A DNA stretch of 64,000 nucleotides, taken from NCBI GenBank assembly GCA_023313575.1, contig JAJTTP010000006.1, positions 434,001 through 498,000 of the forward strand, given 5' to 3'. The first letter of the stretch is position 1. The number at the start of each line of letters is the position of its first letter. Below are positions 48,657 to 60,080 of this stretch, in pieces. The DNA comes from Eutypella sp. D-1. Taxonomy: Eukaryota; Ascomycota; Sordariomycetes; Xylariales; Diatrypaceae. Under the pieces are notes generated by a model. The model worked only from the letters and a program-made list of their open reading frames with translations, did no database searches and was not told the origin of the DNA. The translations under genes and the position numbers were made by a program.

Positions 48657-51154
48657 ATGTCTCAACGTTACGATGGGGCATCGCCTCAAGGTTCATCCGA
48701 GCTTCGGGACGTCATCTCCCAAGTCATTCGAGGTATGTCTATGATTACAGCTGATCACAGACAATTGCATAATCCTTTGGCTTGGCCTGACAATCCTTTT
48801 AGCTTCCAAAGTCGTGGCAAAGCGTAGGGAAACCAGCATCAAGCCCCATGTCGAGACATTGAACTCCTTGTCATACGAAAAGGGCGTCTTGCCAGAAGAG
48901 CTACACCAACTGGTTGATCTGATTACGACACCGAATCACCTCGACCAGGCTAGTCTTGCGAGCATCATCAGGAACCTCTATCCGGCAGCTCCTGTTGATG
49001 ACGATGCCATTACTAAGATCATTGGTTGCCTCGGCCACGGCAAGTCTAAGCCCTCTCTAGCTATCCAGGGTGCCTTGTTAAGATGGCTTATCATGATCTA
49101 CCATGTTATGCAGAGTCGGAATGCCTTGACTCGAGGTTACTCCGTTCTGTTCAATCTGCTTGATACGGCCGCACTCCGGTAAGTCCCCGGGAACAGAATA
49201 CGGGCCGATAGCCATCGCTAATCTCCGCAGCACACATCTATGCCATCTACTTGCCCTCATAACCAGGCGTAAACATGTAAGGCCGTACAGGATACAGAGC
49301 TTGTAGGTGACATCTCGCATGTGAAAGTTCGTGACGTTGTAGAAGCCAGGCTCACACCGCGTAGGCTATTCCTTTCTAGACAGACAGGCAACGACCCTGC
49401 GCTGACGGGGCTGCTCCGAGTCTTTAAAGATTATTATCCCGAGATCATAGTGGGAGATGCGACGCGAGGAAAGGCGTCCGCCTTCAAGGTATGCCCCCCC
49501 GGGTTATATCCGAGCACATTGAACTTATACTTTGCAGTACCCCGATACCGAGTGGCGAGAGCAGCTAGAAACCATCCAAAGGGCGCACGCTGAACTCGCC
49601 ATCTCGAGATCCGAGAGGCCATTGGATGGCTTTCGTGTTGCCCGTCACCAGATGAATGGGGTGCGAGGCAGTAAGGGCGCTCTGGTCCCTGAAGTTCACA
49701 CGTCTCACGTTGCCGAGGTTTGTACCGCTCCTTCGTAACCTCACAGATTGGAACCTAATTGCATGCGCAGAATTCTGTTACCCTTGAGGAGATAGAGAAC
49801 GTGGACGGCTTCGTGAAGAAGCTCGAAACGCTTGAGTTGCCTAACCAGTTAATAGCAGTTCTGGGCGATCCCCTCCTTCAAAAGCTTCTGCTCCTAAAGC
49901 CGGAGGCTGAAGCCCACCAACGCGTTAATAACTGGTTGTCTTCTTACGCTCATGATTTAATGAGTGGCGACTCTGATGCTACGCTATCCTCTATTCTTGG
50001 TATAATACGGGATCATGTCTCAGCCACGAAGGTTCGTCAGACAATTACACGGGACGTTTCCCAGCTCACACCCCTTTTCTAGAGTCTTCCCCCGGTGTTC
50101 TTAGCATTTCTGGCCGAATATATCCCACGATGGGATGGTAAGGACGGGAAAGACTTGATTCTCGAGGTCTTGTCTTATACGCCTATAATCGACATAGAAG
50201 GTATGCGCCCTCTGATATGGGTGGCTTCAAAGCTAACATGGCCAAGAGCTCTTTACTAGCGTCTTTCGACCTCTCGAAGCAAGAGTCCTCGATGGCACGG
50301 CTGCAACCCAAGCCGACATGCTCAAGTTCTATACCGCACTGCTTCAACGCTGGACGGTGCACTTAGCATCGGTAGAGCAGCTGTCAACGCAGGCGAACAC
50401 AGCCATCGCTAACTTGATCACCCACGTGAATGGCCTCTGCTTGACATTGCTCCAGACGTCCTCTGGCATTTCGGCCCATTCGATGGTGCTCGATTTCTAC
50501 GAACAGGCCGCGTCCCTGATGTCGAATCCGCGCAGCTCATGCCGCGTCCGTGTCGTCATCCCGCCCTCGCCACTGGTGTACATCCTCTATTTCACGCCGT
50601 CGCCGGTGACCGTGTCACGCCTCTGCGGCGTACTGGCACGGTATAAAGAGGGCTTGCAGAAGGCGATGGCCACGGCACGCGGGGACTACACGCCGCAGTA
50701 TGTCAATGAGTTCAACGGGTTCCTGATGGACATCTGCAACTGCCTCTGGCGGTCGCGTGCATTTAACGCCAAAGACAACAATTCGCACGGCTGTCTCCTG
50801 CCCACCCCGGTTGTCGACGGCTTGGCTGCCTACGTCAGGCGCCTCGACACCGGCGCTTCCCTCGCCTCGCTCTTCTCCCTATCCCACTCACCCGTTCTAG
50901 GTCTGCTCTCTATCTCGTATTTCCGCGGCCTCGAGGAGGCGGCGCTGGAAGGGGAAGAGGATGGCGGGCTTGGTGCTAGACATGCCGGGCCTGTGACCCG
51001 GACCACCCTTGCCGCGTTGGCGCAGGACGGAGGGCTGAGTATGACTTGGGATGAGTACCGGCTTGGGGTGTTGAAGTACCTCGAGCAGAACGGCCTTGAC
51101 GGTGTTGGGCAGCTGATGTATAACACGATGACGACGCTGATGAAGAAGGCCTAA
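48657..51154 (+). CDS. mis6: Inner-kinetochore protein Mis6/CENP-I
   Basis: Eight exons: 48657-48732, 48803-49178, 49231-49302, 49365-49488, 49538-49717, 49771-50031, 50083-50200 and 50247-51154, giving 704 residues with every phase matching. Recognition rests on the Mis6/CENP-I core: GALLRWLIMIYHVMQS, YSVLFNLLDTAALR joined to THLCHLLALITRRKHVRPYRIQ, LSRQTGNDPALTGLLRVFKDYYPEIIVG, and later PPVFLAFLAEYIPRWDG and AELFTSVFRPLEAR-type helices. The protein is an alpha-helical repeat solenoid. CENP-I/Mis6/Ctf3 is part of the constitutive centromere-associated network and supports CENP-A loading and kinetochore assembly. Intron 3 has two in-frame acceptors, after GTAG at 49364 and after CTAG at 49379; I chose the first because it keeps LLFLSR, which fits the family better. 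The start ATG has a good context (CACCATGT). It converges on caf16. Confidence 0.92.
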
Positions 51155-51648
51155 ATGCGTCGCGGAGAGGTAATTCAGGCCGCCAATAAATGAACTACTC
51201 TGTTATTTGTTCTAGATACGGCTTTGAATGCTCAAAGCTAGGAAATCAGAGATTTCGAGTTAGCTCAAAAGTATTGACATATATGTCTTCTATACCATAC
51301 ACCGAAAAGCAACATAGCTGATATTATACGGGTGAATTTGAATGAGGTATTCTATTCGTAATCTTGTTGAAAGGGTATCTTCTTATTTCTCATGCACGTG
51401 AAAGCGCATCGCAACACCATCACCTTGTCGCCGCAAGTGATCATCTCCTGGTTTTCATCTACCTCCCCCCCCCTCCCCCAGAAAAGCCAAAAGAATACAA
51501 ACGCCTTAGTATGCTCGTTGAGAATTTCCTGCCACGCATTGCATAAACATAACACCCGTAGACTGTCCTCCTGACGCTTGTCTACCATCCACCTGCTACT
51601 GTACGGGTAGAGCTCGCACCGAACAAATCAAACACCCCAGGGGATCTC
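51155..51648. other. Convergent 3' flanks of mis6 and caf16
   Basis: Untranslated sequence between two converging genes, with no coding frame of merit. A C9-like run lies near 51466-51478. Confidence 0.6.
51185..51190 (+). terminator. Candidate poly(A) signal AATAAA of mis6
   Basis: Perfect AATAAA 31 bases after the mis6 stop codon; the position is typical for a polyadenylation signal. Confidence 0.45.
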
Positions 51649-52536
51649 TCACTTGCCTACAGCGCTCGCATCCTCCAGACCGTACCCACCGAGGCCGCCG
51701 GTCGAGTACGTTAGGCCCTCGGTGCCCATGGTGGCCTGGTTCCGGGGCCCACGATCTTTGAGGTCGACCTTGAGCCAGGAGAGCACGAGCTCGCCGAGGC
51801 GGCTATTGCCAGTATTCTTGATGACGGGAAGCGCCGCCTCCCCGCCGCTGTTATCGTCGTCGTCCTCGCGCAAGAACTTGCCCGTGGGCCCCCACTCGCG
51901 CACGCGGCCGAGGTGCATGTGAACGAGGTGGGTGGGCCAGCCGGCGAGGTTATCGAGGATGTGGGTAGCGTAGACGACGGTGCAGGGGCAGAGTTCTGTC
52001 TCGCGGCGCAGCCAGGCGAGAAAATTGGCGCGGCTCAGCACGTCGAGGTCGACGGTGATTTCGTCGAGGAGGAGCACGGACCAAGGGCGGACGAGGCCCA
52101 TGGCGAGCTGGACGCGGCGGCGCTCGCCGTCGCTGACGGCGTGCATGCGCCAGCGGACGTCGACGTCGAGGACGGCGACGAGCTCGTCGCGCCGCGCCGG
52201 GAACGCGTCCCCGCCTACCGACCGCAGCAGCTCGTCTACCCCGACGTCGCCCCGCACGATCGGGTTCAGCACCCACTCCAGCCCGAGGTACGTCACCCCC
52301 TCCAGCCCCTCCTTGAACGGGTCCGCCCCCGCCACCCGGATGCTGCCCGCTGGCGCCAGCCGCTTTCCCGCCAGCAGCCGCAGCAGTGTCGTCTTTCCCG
52401 CTCCGTTCGCCCCAATAAGCAGCGTCCGACTCCCCGGTGGTAGTGACAGAGTTACCCCTGACAGTCCCGTCGCGTAGCCGGGGAACCGGTACGTCAAGTC
52501 CGAGACCTCGATCTCTGGAGCCTTAGAGTCCGGCAT
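51649..52536 (-). CDS. caf16: Caf16-type soluble ABC ATPase (Ccr4-associated factor)
   Basis: Intronless, 295 residues. A single ABC nucleotide-binding domain without membrane segments: Walker A GANGAGKT at 42-49, Q-loop region [12 protein letters not shown] with Gln replaced, ABC signature VSDGERR (134-140), Walker B VLLLDE (154-159) and the H-loop YATHI with His192. The signature is the divergent SDGE form typical of Caf16 and plant ABCI relatives. After the domain comes an acidic DDDDN stretch and a C-terminal Gly/Leu-rich tail GGLGGYGLE. In yeast Caf16 is linked physically to Ccr4-NOT and Mediator, with a role in transcription and mRNA control that is poorly defined. The Ccr4 gene itself lies 5.3 kb further on the same strand. 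Coding GC is very high and leaves long false frames on the other strand. Confidence 0.93.
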   Translation of the reverse strand: MPDSKAPEIEVSDLTYRFPGYATGLSGVTLSLPPGSRTLLIGANGAGKTTLLRLLAGKRLAPAGSIRVAGADPFKEGLEGVTYLGLEWVLNPIVRGDVGVDELLRSVGGDAFPARRDELVAVLDVDVRWRMHAVSDGERRRVQLAMGLVRPWSVLLLDEITVDLDVLSRANFLAWLRRETELCPCTVVYATHILDNLAGWPTHLVHMHLGRVREWGPTGKFLREDDDDNSGGEAALPVIKNTGNSRLGELVLSWLKVDLKDRGPRNQATMGTEGLTYSTGGLGGYGLEDASAVGK

Positions 52537-53392
52537 CCTGTTCTTTTGTGGTTTGGAGGTGGGATGGGCGATGTTGTTGCTGCTAGTGGTGAGTGTAAAT
52601 ATGTCTTTCCCTGCCGTGTGTTTTTTATATCGAAAATTTTCTACTTTCTTAACTCAACCGGTCGAAACCCAAAAGAAGAATGCAAGAAGATTTATTGCGT
52701 GCTTAGGTACATACCTAGCTGCATACTTACTTCACTTGGAATAGGTAGGTGATAGAGACGGGAAAGTACCTTTTCTGGCGCTACCTACCTAGGGTATTCA
52801 TCGTATCATAGACCGGGGTCCGGGGATATATAGTAGGAAGAATTGCTACTGCACAGTATTTAGGCTGGAGGGCTTAGGTTCAGGACACTGTACCGTCGGG
52901 TACCACCGGAAACCGCGAGGTAGCAGACCTCCCCCTTTTCTTTTCAGATGTCCCCACATAAACCCACCCCTTGAATATGCATATGCTTCGAAAAGCTTCA
53001 ATTATAGTATGTCCATACTAATGTACCGTACCTAATGGGAGCTAGCATCCATGGATTCGTTTGCAATGTTATTTCCTAGCTGGGTACGGGTAAACACGAG
53101 CCCCTCGCCCGTCAAGTGAAAACCTTCTGACATGATCTCTTATGCAGGTAGCTATCAACACTCAGGAATACCGCAAGACACAAAGTACATCAGCATCAGT
53201 ATGCCAGTCTCCTAGAAAGCAGACACATTCCGGCACATGCTCCGCGAGTGCCATGATAGCAATGAGATAGGAAGTTGGGAAGTCCATCTAGTCTCCTTAT
53301 AGCCTTATAACCCCCTGGGGCAGTTCGTAGACAATCGACCAAAGAAGATCCAGGAAATATTGAGTGGTATACTGTGGCCCTCTGCACTCCTT
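52537..53392. other. Intergenic region between caf16 and the ankyrin gene
   Basis: Promoter side of caf16 and 3' side of the ankyrin gene, both on the minus strand. A TACCTA/TAGGTA cluster sits at about 52703-52793. No coding frame supported. Confidence 0.55.
52703..52793. repeat. TACCTA/TAGGTA palindromic cluster upstream of caf16
   Basis: CTTAGGTACATACCTAGC near 52703-52720, AATAGGTAGGTG near 52740-52751 and CTACCTACCTAGGGTA near 52782-52797. It starts about 170 bases before the caf16 ATG. Confidence 0.55.
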
Positions 53393-54220
53393 CTACTCCT
53401 TGATGTTGTAGGCAACGAAGACCATGTTTGTCTCTCCGCAGAAGCCATGCTCCGCGATTTGTTTCGCCGTTCTGCCCTTGTTGTCCGTCAATGCGGCATC
53501 TGCGCCTCCGCTGCCCAGGATGATGTCGACGGCGTCCAAGTCGCCGTTCGCGGCCGCGATGTGCAGCGCGGTCTCGCCGTCCTTATTTTGCGCGTTTATG
53601 AACGCCGGGCCGATCATCCTCGTAAACTTCGCGGGGTGATTGCCGTCGTCATCGTTCCTGCCCAACTTCTTCCTGTCGCCGCGGATCAGGTAGTCTATGA
53701 TAGGGAGCCTGCTGCCCCGCGTGGCCCGGTGTAGTGCCGTCTCGTGGAAGTGGTTTCCCGTATCGATCTTGGCGCCGTTGCGCTCGAGGAGCCGTACCAT
53801 CTGCTCGTGTCCGTTCCAAGCTGCCTCCATGAGAGGCGTGTCCCCCTTCCGGTCGCGATCCGATATGATGGACGTCTTCAGGCCGACCTGCCATGGTGTG
53901 AAGGCCCGTAGGCAGTAGATGAAGACAGCTATATGCAGTCGTATTAGCTTCTAACCAAGAACAGCACATTCTTGATGGCCAGTTAATGGGAAAAACATAC
54001 CTCTGGCTTGGGCAGTGTTGGCTTGGGCGGCGTAGTGTCCAACGGTACGGCCGAATTCGTCCTTGGCCATAGCCAGGATCTCGCCGAGGGTCATCTTCTC
54101 TCGCTCGGCAATTTCGCCCAGAACCAGAGTTAGAGCAGCTTCTTTGCCGTCTCGTACAGCATGAAGTATTAGAAGGGCCTCGGTCCGAGTGACAGGGCCA
54201 TTGTCAGTGAGAGAGTACAT
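53393..54220 (-). CDS. Small ankyrin-repeat protein
   Basis: Two exons on the minus strand, 54220-54001 and 53928-53393, give 251 residues. The 72-base intron has donor GTATGT, a CTAAT-like branch and acceptor ATATAG, and joins NTAQAR to AVFIYCLRAFTPWQ. Ankyrin motifs follow one another: DEFGRTVGHYAAQ, RKGDTPLMEAAWNGHEQMVRLLERNGAKID, FHETALHRATRGSRLPIIDYLI and KDGETALHIAAANGDLDAVDIIL. The last part, NKGRTAKQIAEHGFCGE, is a weaker repeat. There is no other domain, signal peptide or membrane segment, so it is probably a soluble protein-binding module. Such short fungal ankyrin proteins are numerous and rarely characterised. I do not assign a partner. Confidence 0.87.
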
Positions 54221-55811
54221 TAGTGTGATGGTTGATGAGATGTCAAGAGAGGGTGATCAGGCTTCTGGTGATGGAAGAGGCCCGAGTCAAAACAAGGTAG
54301 GAATCAGGTTCAAAGGTCCGAAAAGGTCGCTTTATAAGCGTATAGTGAAAGATAGAAGATGTCCTTTCTGCAAGAAGGATCAGGTTGATATGGCCCGGGG
54401 TAGAAGCTGCTGCTAAGCAAGCTGTTGTAATTTATAGTTCGACGCGCCTCCTAATTAGCATATCAGGACAGGTTGTACGATGCTAGTGGTACCAGGCTGC
54501 GATATGGTATATGAATGGTATTGATTCCAACATGAGTGGTTGAGAATCCAAGACACTGCATCTAGTAATATTGAGAGATTCAGGTTATGTTGCTCCGCTT
54601 ATCCCATGTAGTCAAGTCCTTTTTATTCACCTTTGTAGGTCACCTAGATATATTCCTACCTAAGATAGAGGGGAAGGCGCATTTAATGCGCATGGACTTC
54701 CAGGTTCATATGACTTTTCGAATACACGAAGCTCATGTTAATATAGCAGCTGCGGCTACAGGATATTATTGCCATTGTACACAAGCCTCGCAGGTGTTAT
54801 GTAAGGATCATAGGTAGTTGGTTCTCATTTGGTATTATCCCCTCAACTATGTGTTCACAGGGTGAAGCTTTAAGCGTGACTCTTTGTCTATGTGATTATT
54901 TGATCACAGAAACTACACGGTAAGGTTATGTGAATGTTGCTGATATCTAGTACTGGTTGGAAACTACAGCCCCTGACTGGGGATGACTATGTCTTGTACG
55001 ACCTTAATCCCCAGAGAGAGCACCATGGACTGTAATTCTACGTGCGAGTATACATGTTTAGACCAAATATCAGGAAGAGTCAACATAATAATAGGATATA
55101 ATCCAATGCAAATCATTTTTCCCCTTGTAGGAACTTGAGCCAAGCCCATTCAACTTGAGTGTTTCTCTGCCATAATTAGACCACAGACCTTGACCTCTAC
55201 CACTAGGCAAATATAGAAACCCATACAATTGAGTAGGGAATCTCATGTCAATGGACTAATCATGAAGCACAGTGTACTTTATGCAAAGTTGCCTCCCTTT
55301 TTTTAAAAAAAAAGATAAAAGAAAAGGGGATATACAGTCTACATAGCCTAGGTCCTCATGTCACTATATTCCGAGTTTCTGCTGGGCTACAGGGACTGTC
55401 AGCCCTGGAAACGAGTTTGCTCGACAGCCTTGAACTGAACCGGTCTCCTGGGCAACTGCATATGGCAAACTCCTTGATATCCAGGGAGGTTGGCAGCCGA
55501 ATATGTACCAGTGAAGATGGATGGCCTATCGCAGAGCTTAACGGAGAGAAAGCGGGGTGGCAGAGCTCAGGCTGCAACCCCCTCACTCATATAATACCTA
55601 ACTTAAGTACTTAGGTATTTAAGGTTTTACTTAGTGTGCCTAAGGTATGCTCTAAACAGCTACTCTTAAGCTTTCAAGAATTTCGCCAAAGATTGATTCA
55701 CTTTTACCTTCTGCACCATCGCTTCACCCAACTCTGGACAGCAATCCAACCTTCCACCCCACCCCCCCCCCCCCCAAATTCCAGTACCAGACAATTATCT
55801 TTTCAGCGGCG
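54221..55811. other. Intergenic region between divergent ankyrin and 84-residue genes
   Basis: AT-rich compared with neighbouring DNA. Short frames at 54587-54817 (+) and 54964-55149 (-) look faintly protein-like but have no family or splice support. An A/T-rich TTTTTTTAAAAAAAAA tract lies near 55299-55313. A TACCTA-type stretch (TAATACCTAACTTAAGTACTTAGG) lies near 55592-55615 and a C14 run at 55762-55775. Confidence 0.5.
55762..55775. repeat. C14 homopolymer in the leader of the 84-residue gene
   Basis: Fourteen C preceded by CCACCCCA, ending 36 bases before the ATG at 55812. It may be transcribed in the 5' leader; the opposite strand could form a G-quadruplex. Prone to length error. Confidence 0.8.
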
Positions 55812-56157
55812 ATGGGCAAGAACTCCAACTCCAACACCGCTTCCGGAGCGGGCCAGGGCTCTCAACAGGTAAGCTCAGCTGCGCGAAAAGCAGGATCAAC
55901 CAATACCCCAGCCCATGTCAACGTGAGTTAAAAAAGAAGCTGACATCTTCGGTATCTAGGGGAGCTCTTCAACTTCGGGCGAGCAGTCCAGGCACGCGAT
56001 GGTGAAGGAGAGCTGGGGCAGCTACCCGAACTTCATGGCGTCGTACGGCCTGAAGATGTACAACGAGGACGACGTGGCCGAGGCGAGGCAGATCCTGGAC
56101 GCTTTCGAGGAGGCCGATCGCCAACAAGCGCAGCAGCAACAGCAGAAGAAGAAGTAG
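55812..56157 (+). CDS. Short uncharacterised fungal protein, 84 residues
   Basis: Two exons, 55812-55868 and 55960-56157, too short to stand out as an open frame. The 91-base intron has donor GTAAGC and acceptor TCTAG and falls at a codon boundary. The product begins with a Ser/Asn/Gly/Gln-rich stretch (MGKNSNSNTASGAG...). A compact conserved-looking core follows, RHAMVKESWGSYPNFMASYGLKMYNEDD, then a helix (EARQILDAFEEADRQQAQ), and it ends with a Gln run and KKK. Core codons are GC-rich like those of neighbouring genes. I recall short proteins with a similar WGS..NFM.SYGLKM core in other filamentous ascomycetes, but cannot check this and know no function. No signal peptide or membrane segment. 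It converges on ccr4. Confidence 0.82.
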
Positions 56158-57252
56158 CAGTCGGCGAACTCCAGCTCGAGCCGCCGCTGACGTACAGGGA
56201 CGGTGGCCTCATCGGTCGATGCGCGGTGCATATGGTCGATGAGGTATGGAGTACGAACATGATAGGCCCTGAACATGCTGTATTGAGGCTACATGGATAG
56301 GCGAGGCAACGAGCCAGGCGGATGTGCCGGTTTAATGCTAGTCACCTATGTAGCAGTCATACGAGTCCGGCATTAGTGGAGCGTAAAAGGCATCTTAATC
56401 ATTTATGGGCCAAACTCGATAAATGCGGGAAGCACACTGCGCTCGTGGCTGTGATTGGGGACATCTCAACAACTTTACCTGGTATGATTCTAGTAGTGGA
56501 TGCTTGTCTAGGCCACTAGATGCAGATATGTGTCCCTGAACCACGTGAATAAGCGTAGACGTACCCCGTGCCTTGGGGGAGGAGACGAAACATCATCGCC
56601 GAAACTTACTCCGGTTCATGAAACCAGCCAGCCTCTCGCCTCTCTTCATTGAAATCAAATGGGCTGGGGCGTGAGGTCCACGTGCAGGCGATCAATTTGG
56701 GCACGTACCTCACTAGCTGGACCGCGTAAGAACTCCCTACAGCAAGCGTCTTGCCTGCCCTTATCCAGCCTCACGAGAGAACACAAGAATTCTCCGAATC
56801 AAACTTCTCGGCACTAGCTTACAATCTTCACTAGTACTACGTAGATATTTCATGTCAGCCACTTCACGCCGGCCTGGGTAGCTAGCTGAAATAGATAGGG
56901 GTCGGCAGCATAGTCCAGCAATACAATGTCACTGTTTTACCGCCGAGCATTATCAGAAGCGAGAACAGCAGAGGCGCCGAGACCAGGACCTCCGGGTAAG
57001 CGAGCACAAGGAGCACAGTCAAGGAATACACAGCATATAACGTGGGCGTGTTTAAAAGAAAGGCACTGGTATGGGGCCACGCCAGCCAGCGAGCCCTGTC
57101 GCTTTGTTAGACCACTATACACAGAGGACCACAGGGATGATGATATGATACGACAACGATACTTTGACGCCGCGCGCACCGATACCGAACCTCGACACCG
57201 ACACCGAAACCGACAGACAGACAACACATATACACATACACAGATACAGGAG

Positions 57253-57324
57253 CACACACACACACACATAGAAACAACCCCCACTACCTAACTCACTCAC
57301 TCACTCGCGCACGCACGCACGCAC
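57253..57324. repeat. Compound microsatellite (CA)n, (ACTC)n, (GCAC)n
   Basis: (CA)8 at 57253-57268, (ACTC)4 at 57291-57306 and (GCAC)n-like GCGCACGCACGCACGCAC at 57307-57324, separated by about 20 unique bases. Confidence 0.8.
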
Positions 57325-57364
57325 TGTCACGCAGACGACGACGATTTCGAATCACGCGGTGGAA

Positions 57365-57423
57365 GTCAAGAGAGGAAGAAAGAGAAGAGAGAGAAAGAGA
57401 GAGAGAGCGTGTGTGTGGGTGGG
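57365..57423. repeat. Purine-rich GA tract ending in GTGTGTGG
   Basis: About 40 bases of almost only G and A (GAAAGAGAAGAGAGAGAAAGAGAGAG type) followed by CGTGTGTGTGGGTGGG. The complementary strand is a long polypyrimidine run in the 3' flank of ccr4. Confidence 0.7.
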
Positions 57424-57880
57424 AGGACAAAATAGAAAAAAAACCAGACCAAACCAGAGATCAACGACGATGAGAGAATAAAAAAAAACAACAAGATAGA
57501 AGGAATAAAGCCATCCGCACTCCTCATTTTGCATACCGCCGTTTCCGAGATGTCCAACCAGGTGCCCTGCCAAAGTCCGTCCGTTTCGAGTATGAGAAAA
57601 GATTCCCTCGTCCCGTCGAGTGGGGGTTCAAAGTCGTCATTCCTCCTTACCGTCATGTCCCGCGCATATCTTCATGTACCTTCGCTACCCTGAGTAACAA
57701 CTAAAGGAGAGAGCCTCGTCGAGTGCGCACTTTGTGCCTTGCGATGCAAAGTCGCATGTTGTCTTGGCGAGATATGCATTGCTCTCGTGATTAAATCCAC
57801 GATCTTGCTTAGCATTGAACCATTCGACGCTCGCTCTCTGGGAAATGCGGTTGAATAGAGAATTTGAGGGGGTAATAGCC

Positions 57881-60080
57881 TCACGACCTTGAAGAGCCCG
57901 GGGTCTGGTCCCCAATTGACTTCTTATCTTTCCGGGGCTTGAATGCGAAGTCGGCCATGATTTGAATATGGTCGGCAGGGAAGTGGTAGTTCGGGAACCC
58001 TGGAACCCGCTTCAAGTACTCGTAGTCAGGCGGGCCGAGAACTTCGACAGCGTCGAGGGTGTTGGCTGAGTACCAAATGTAATCGATGACACCGGTGAAC
58101 GTTGGTGTGTAGTTGGTAAAAGTCAGCTCGTCGGGGGTGCCAAAGAGGGCCGAGTACACGTTGCGTAAGTTGAAAGGGTGCTCAATGCCGTCCTTGGTGA
58201 AGTTGCCATATGAATGACCCACCAAGTCAGGGTGATCAGGTGGTATGCGCCCCTTGTCCAGCAGCTCGTAAACAGAACTGTCAGCCATCGAATTATAATC
58301 GCCGCACACGAACAATGGAATCTCCGTGTTATTGCGATATTCTTGGCTGGGAGCGACCTCGGTAACCTCACTGGCTGGAATATCCTCGGATAGTCGAATG
58401 ATCTTCTTCTCATTGACAGGGACGGGTGCTCTTCGAGTATACTTCTCTGCGTGTTTGGTGACTAGTTCCATTAGGATACCCGTCTGCACGGCCTTGACAT
58501 CGGCAAGGTAGTGTTCCCAGCAGAGGTGGGCATTCACGACGATAAACCTGTTGCCAGTCGCGCGAGATTCGAAAAAGCAGAAGACGGCAATAGTGTCCTT
58601 GGGCATGACACGGTTGAAGACGTCGTCGGCTGATTTCATGTCGGGCCTGTTGATCGCTGTCTGTCTGAAGTCGACCATTTGCTTATCTAGTAGGAGGTAT
58701 TTATCACTCCTATAAAAGATGGAGCATCCGTCGACAGCCCGCTGCTCCTTAGGCGGCAGATGGTTGACCCTTGTCTTCGGATAGAATACGCCCTTGTAGT
58801 TGTCCTTGGCAAGCTCCGGGGCGAAGTAATTCTCGAATGCATCCATGGCGGTTTCTTGCAAGCAGAGGATATCGGCCTTCCTTGTACGGAATTCTTCGAT
58901 GATGCTATCTTTCCGATATTCCCAGGAAAGCGCGCTGGCGGGAGTATATCCGTATTGGACACTGGTAGCGTACTTGTCACACAGAGTGTTCCAGGACATG
59001 ATGCGGATACGTTCCCTATCGGCCGGAATCGCTTCCTGAAGGGTGATCTGTGGTCGCGGTTGGGGTGGGAGGGGCACTGTAGAGATTGGACAAAACAAGG
59101 TTAATATCTACAGATAATGGAAACGACAGAATCATTATGATGGGGTTATATAGGTACTTACCGGGAGCCTGTTCTTTCAAGTACGTGATCAAGCTCTTAG
59201 TCCCGTCCTCTATCAGCTTATTCTTCATCTCCGCATTGAGAGGATTTCCGTTGATACCAAGTACTTCTAAGAAGTGCAATGCGCCAAGCTCATAGGGTAA
59301 TGTCTGGATGTGATTGTGAAATACGAGAAGATGACGGAGAGGGGTGCACATGCCCAACTCAGGCGGAAGTTCGGTAAGTTGGTTATGAGAGACATCTAGA
59401 TATCTCAGGGCTCGAAGCTGTCCAATCTGGGGTGGCAGATATTGCAGTTGGTTGGAAGAGAGGTAAAGTTCGGTAAGAAAATCATAGTGGTCAAACAAGG
59501 TAAGGGAGAGGTTCCGTAATCCCTGACCACTGAAATCCAGAGTCGTCCAATCCTGTCTATCCAGTACCTTCTCAACGTTGACTGGCCGCCCCCGGTCTTC
59601 CTCCCCTTCAAGCGTCGACTCGGCATTATTGCTTGCCGGAGTAGGGGTGATACCTTTATTCTCACCAGCCTTGTGCCGAGCAAAGTAATGGGGTTGGTGT
59701 TGTTCTACCATGGCCTGGTGGACTTGTTCAGCTTCCTTGGACAACTTCAGCTGCTCGGCCCAGTGCTCGGTCATTGGGGGGTTTTGACTGCCACGGGGAA
59801 CGGGTGTCTGCCCGTTCTGGTGGCTGTTGGGCGTAAAAGGTGTCACATTGGATATGATACCAGACGAGAAGCCGGAGTGATGGTTGATTGCACTGGAACC
59901 AGCATTGTGACCTGTGTGATCCTGTTGTATCGACTGGTGATGCTGTTGGGGATGTGTATGGTGCTGGTGGGAACTCTGCTGCTGGACGAAGTTATACATC
60001 ATCTGCGGCCCCATGCCGCGACCCCCAGGAACGCCATTGAGGCGTGAGTTATGCCCCTGCTGGTGGCCTGGACCATACAT
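57881..60080 (-). CDS. ccr4: Ccr4 poly(A)-specific mRNA deadenylase
   Basis: Two exons on the minus strand, 60080-59162 and 59076-57881, 704 residues. The 85-base intron (GTAAGT ... CTACAG) joins LKEQAP to VPLPPQPRP. Domains in order: a Gln/His/Asn-rich N-terminus (about 1-100); a leucine-rich repeat domain (about 178-281: LTELYLSSNQLQYLP, LRALRYLDVSHNQLTELP, LEVLGINGNPL), which in yeast binds Caf1; and an endonuclease/exonuclease/phosphatase nuclease domain. Nuclease motifs are SWNTLCDKYA (334-343), LCLQETAMD with metal-binding Glu381, FIVVNAHLCW, LFVCGDYNSM, TGVIDYIWYS and the terminal PADHIQIM with the catalytic His. It shortens poly(A) tails in the Ccr4-NOT complex, starting mRNA decay. 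The tail after the nuclease is a short basic stretch. Caf16, named for its link to Ccr4, is encoded about 5 kb away. Confidence 0.96.

Larger units (their letters stand above)
56158..57880. other. Convergent region between the 84-residue gene and ccr4
   Basis: Mostly non-coding. A 121-codon plus-strand ATG frame (56926-57291) is made largely of Arg/His/Thr codons from CA-type repeats and is probably spurious. A minus-strand ATG frame at 57366-57656 begins MTVRRNDDFEPPLDG and has a hydrophobic end derived from poly-purine sequence; it is doubtful. Simple repeats are listed separately. Confidence 0.5.

Noticed and set aside
51913..52443. 176-codon plus-strand frame opposite caf16
   Set aside because: Acidic Val/Asp/Glu-rich shadow of a very GC-rich gene. 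Caf16 motifs lie on the minus strand.
56926..57291. 121-codon plus-strand ATG frame before ccr4's 3' end
   Set aside because: The second half is translated CA and CACA microsatellite, and the first half has no recognisable features.
57366..57656. 96-codon minus-strand ATG frame downstream of ccr4
   Set aside because: The N-terminal 50 residues look plausible, but the rest is a translated polypyrimidine tract. Probably ccr4 3' flank.
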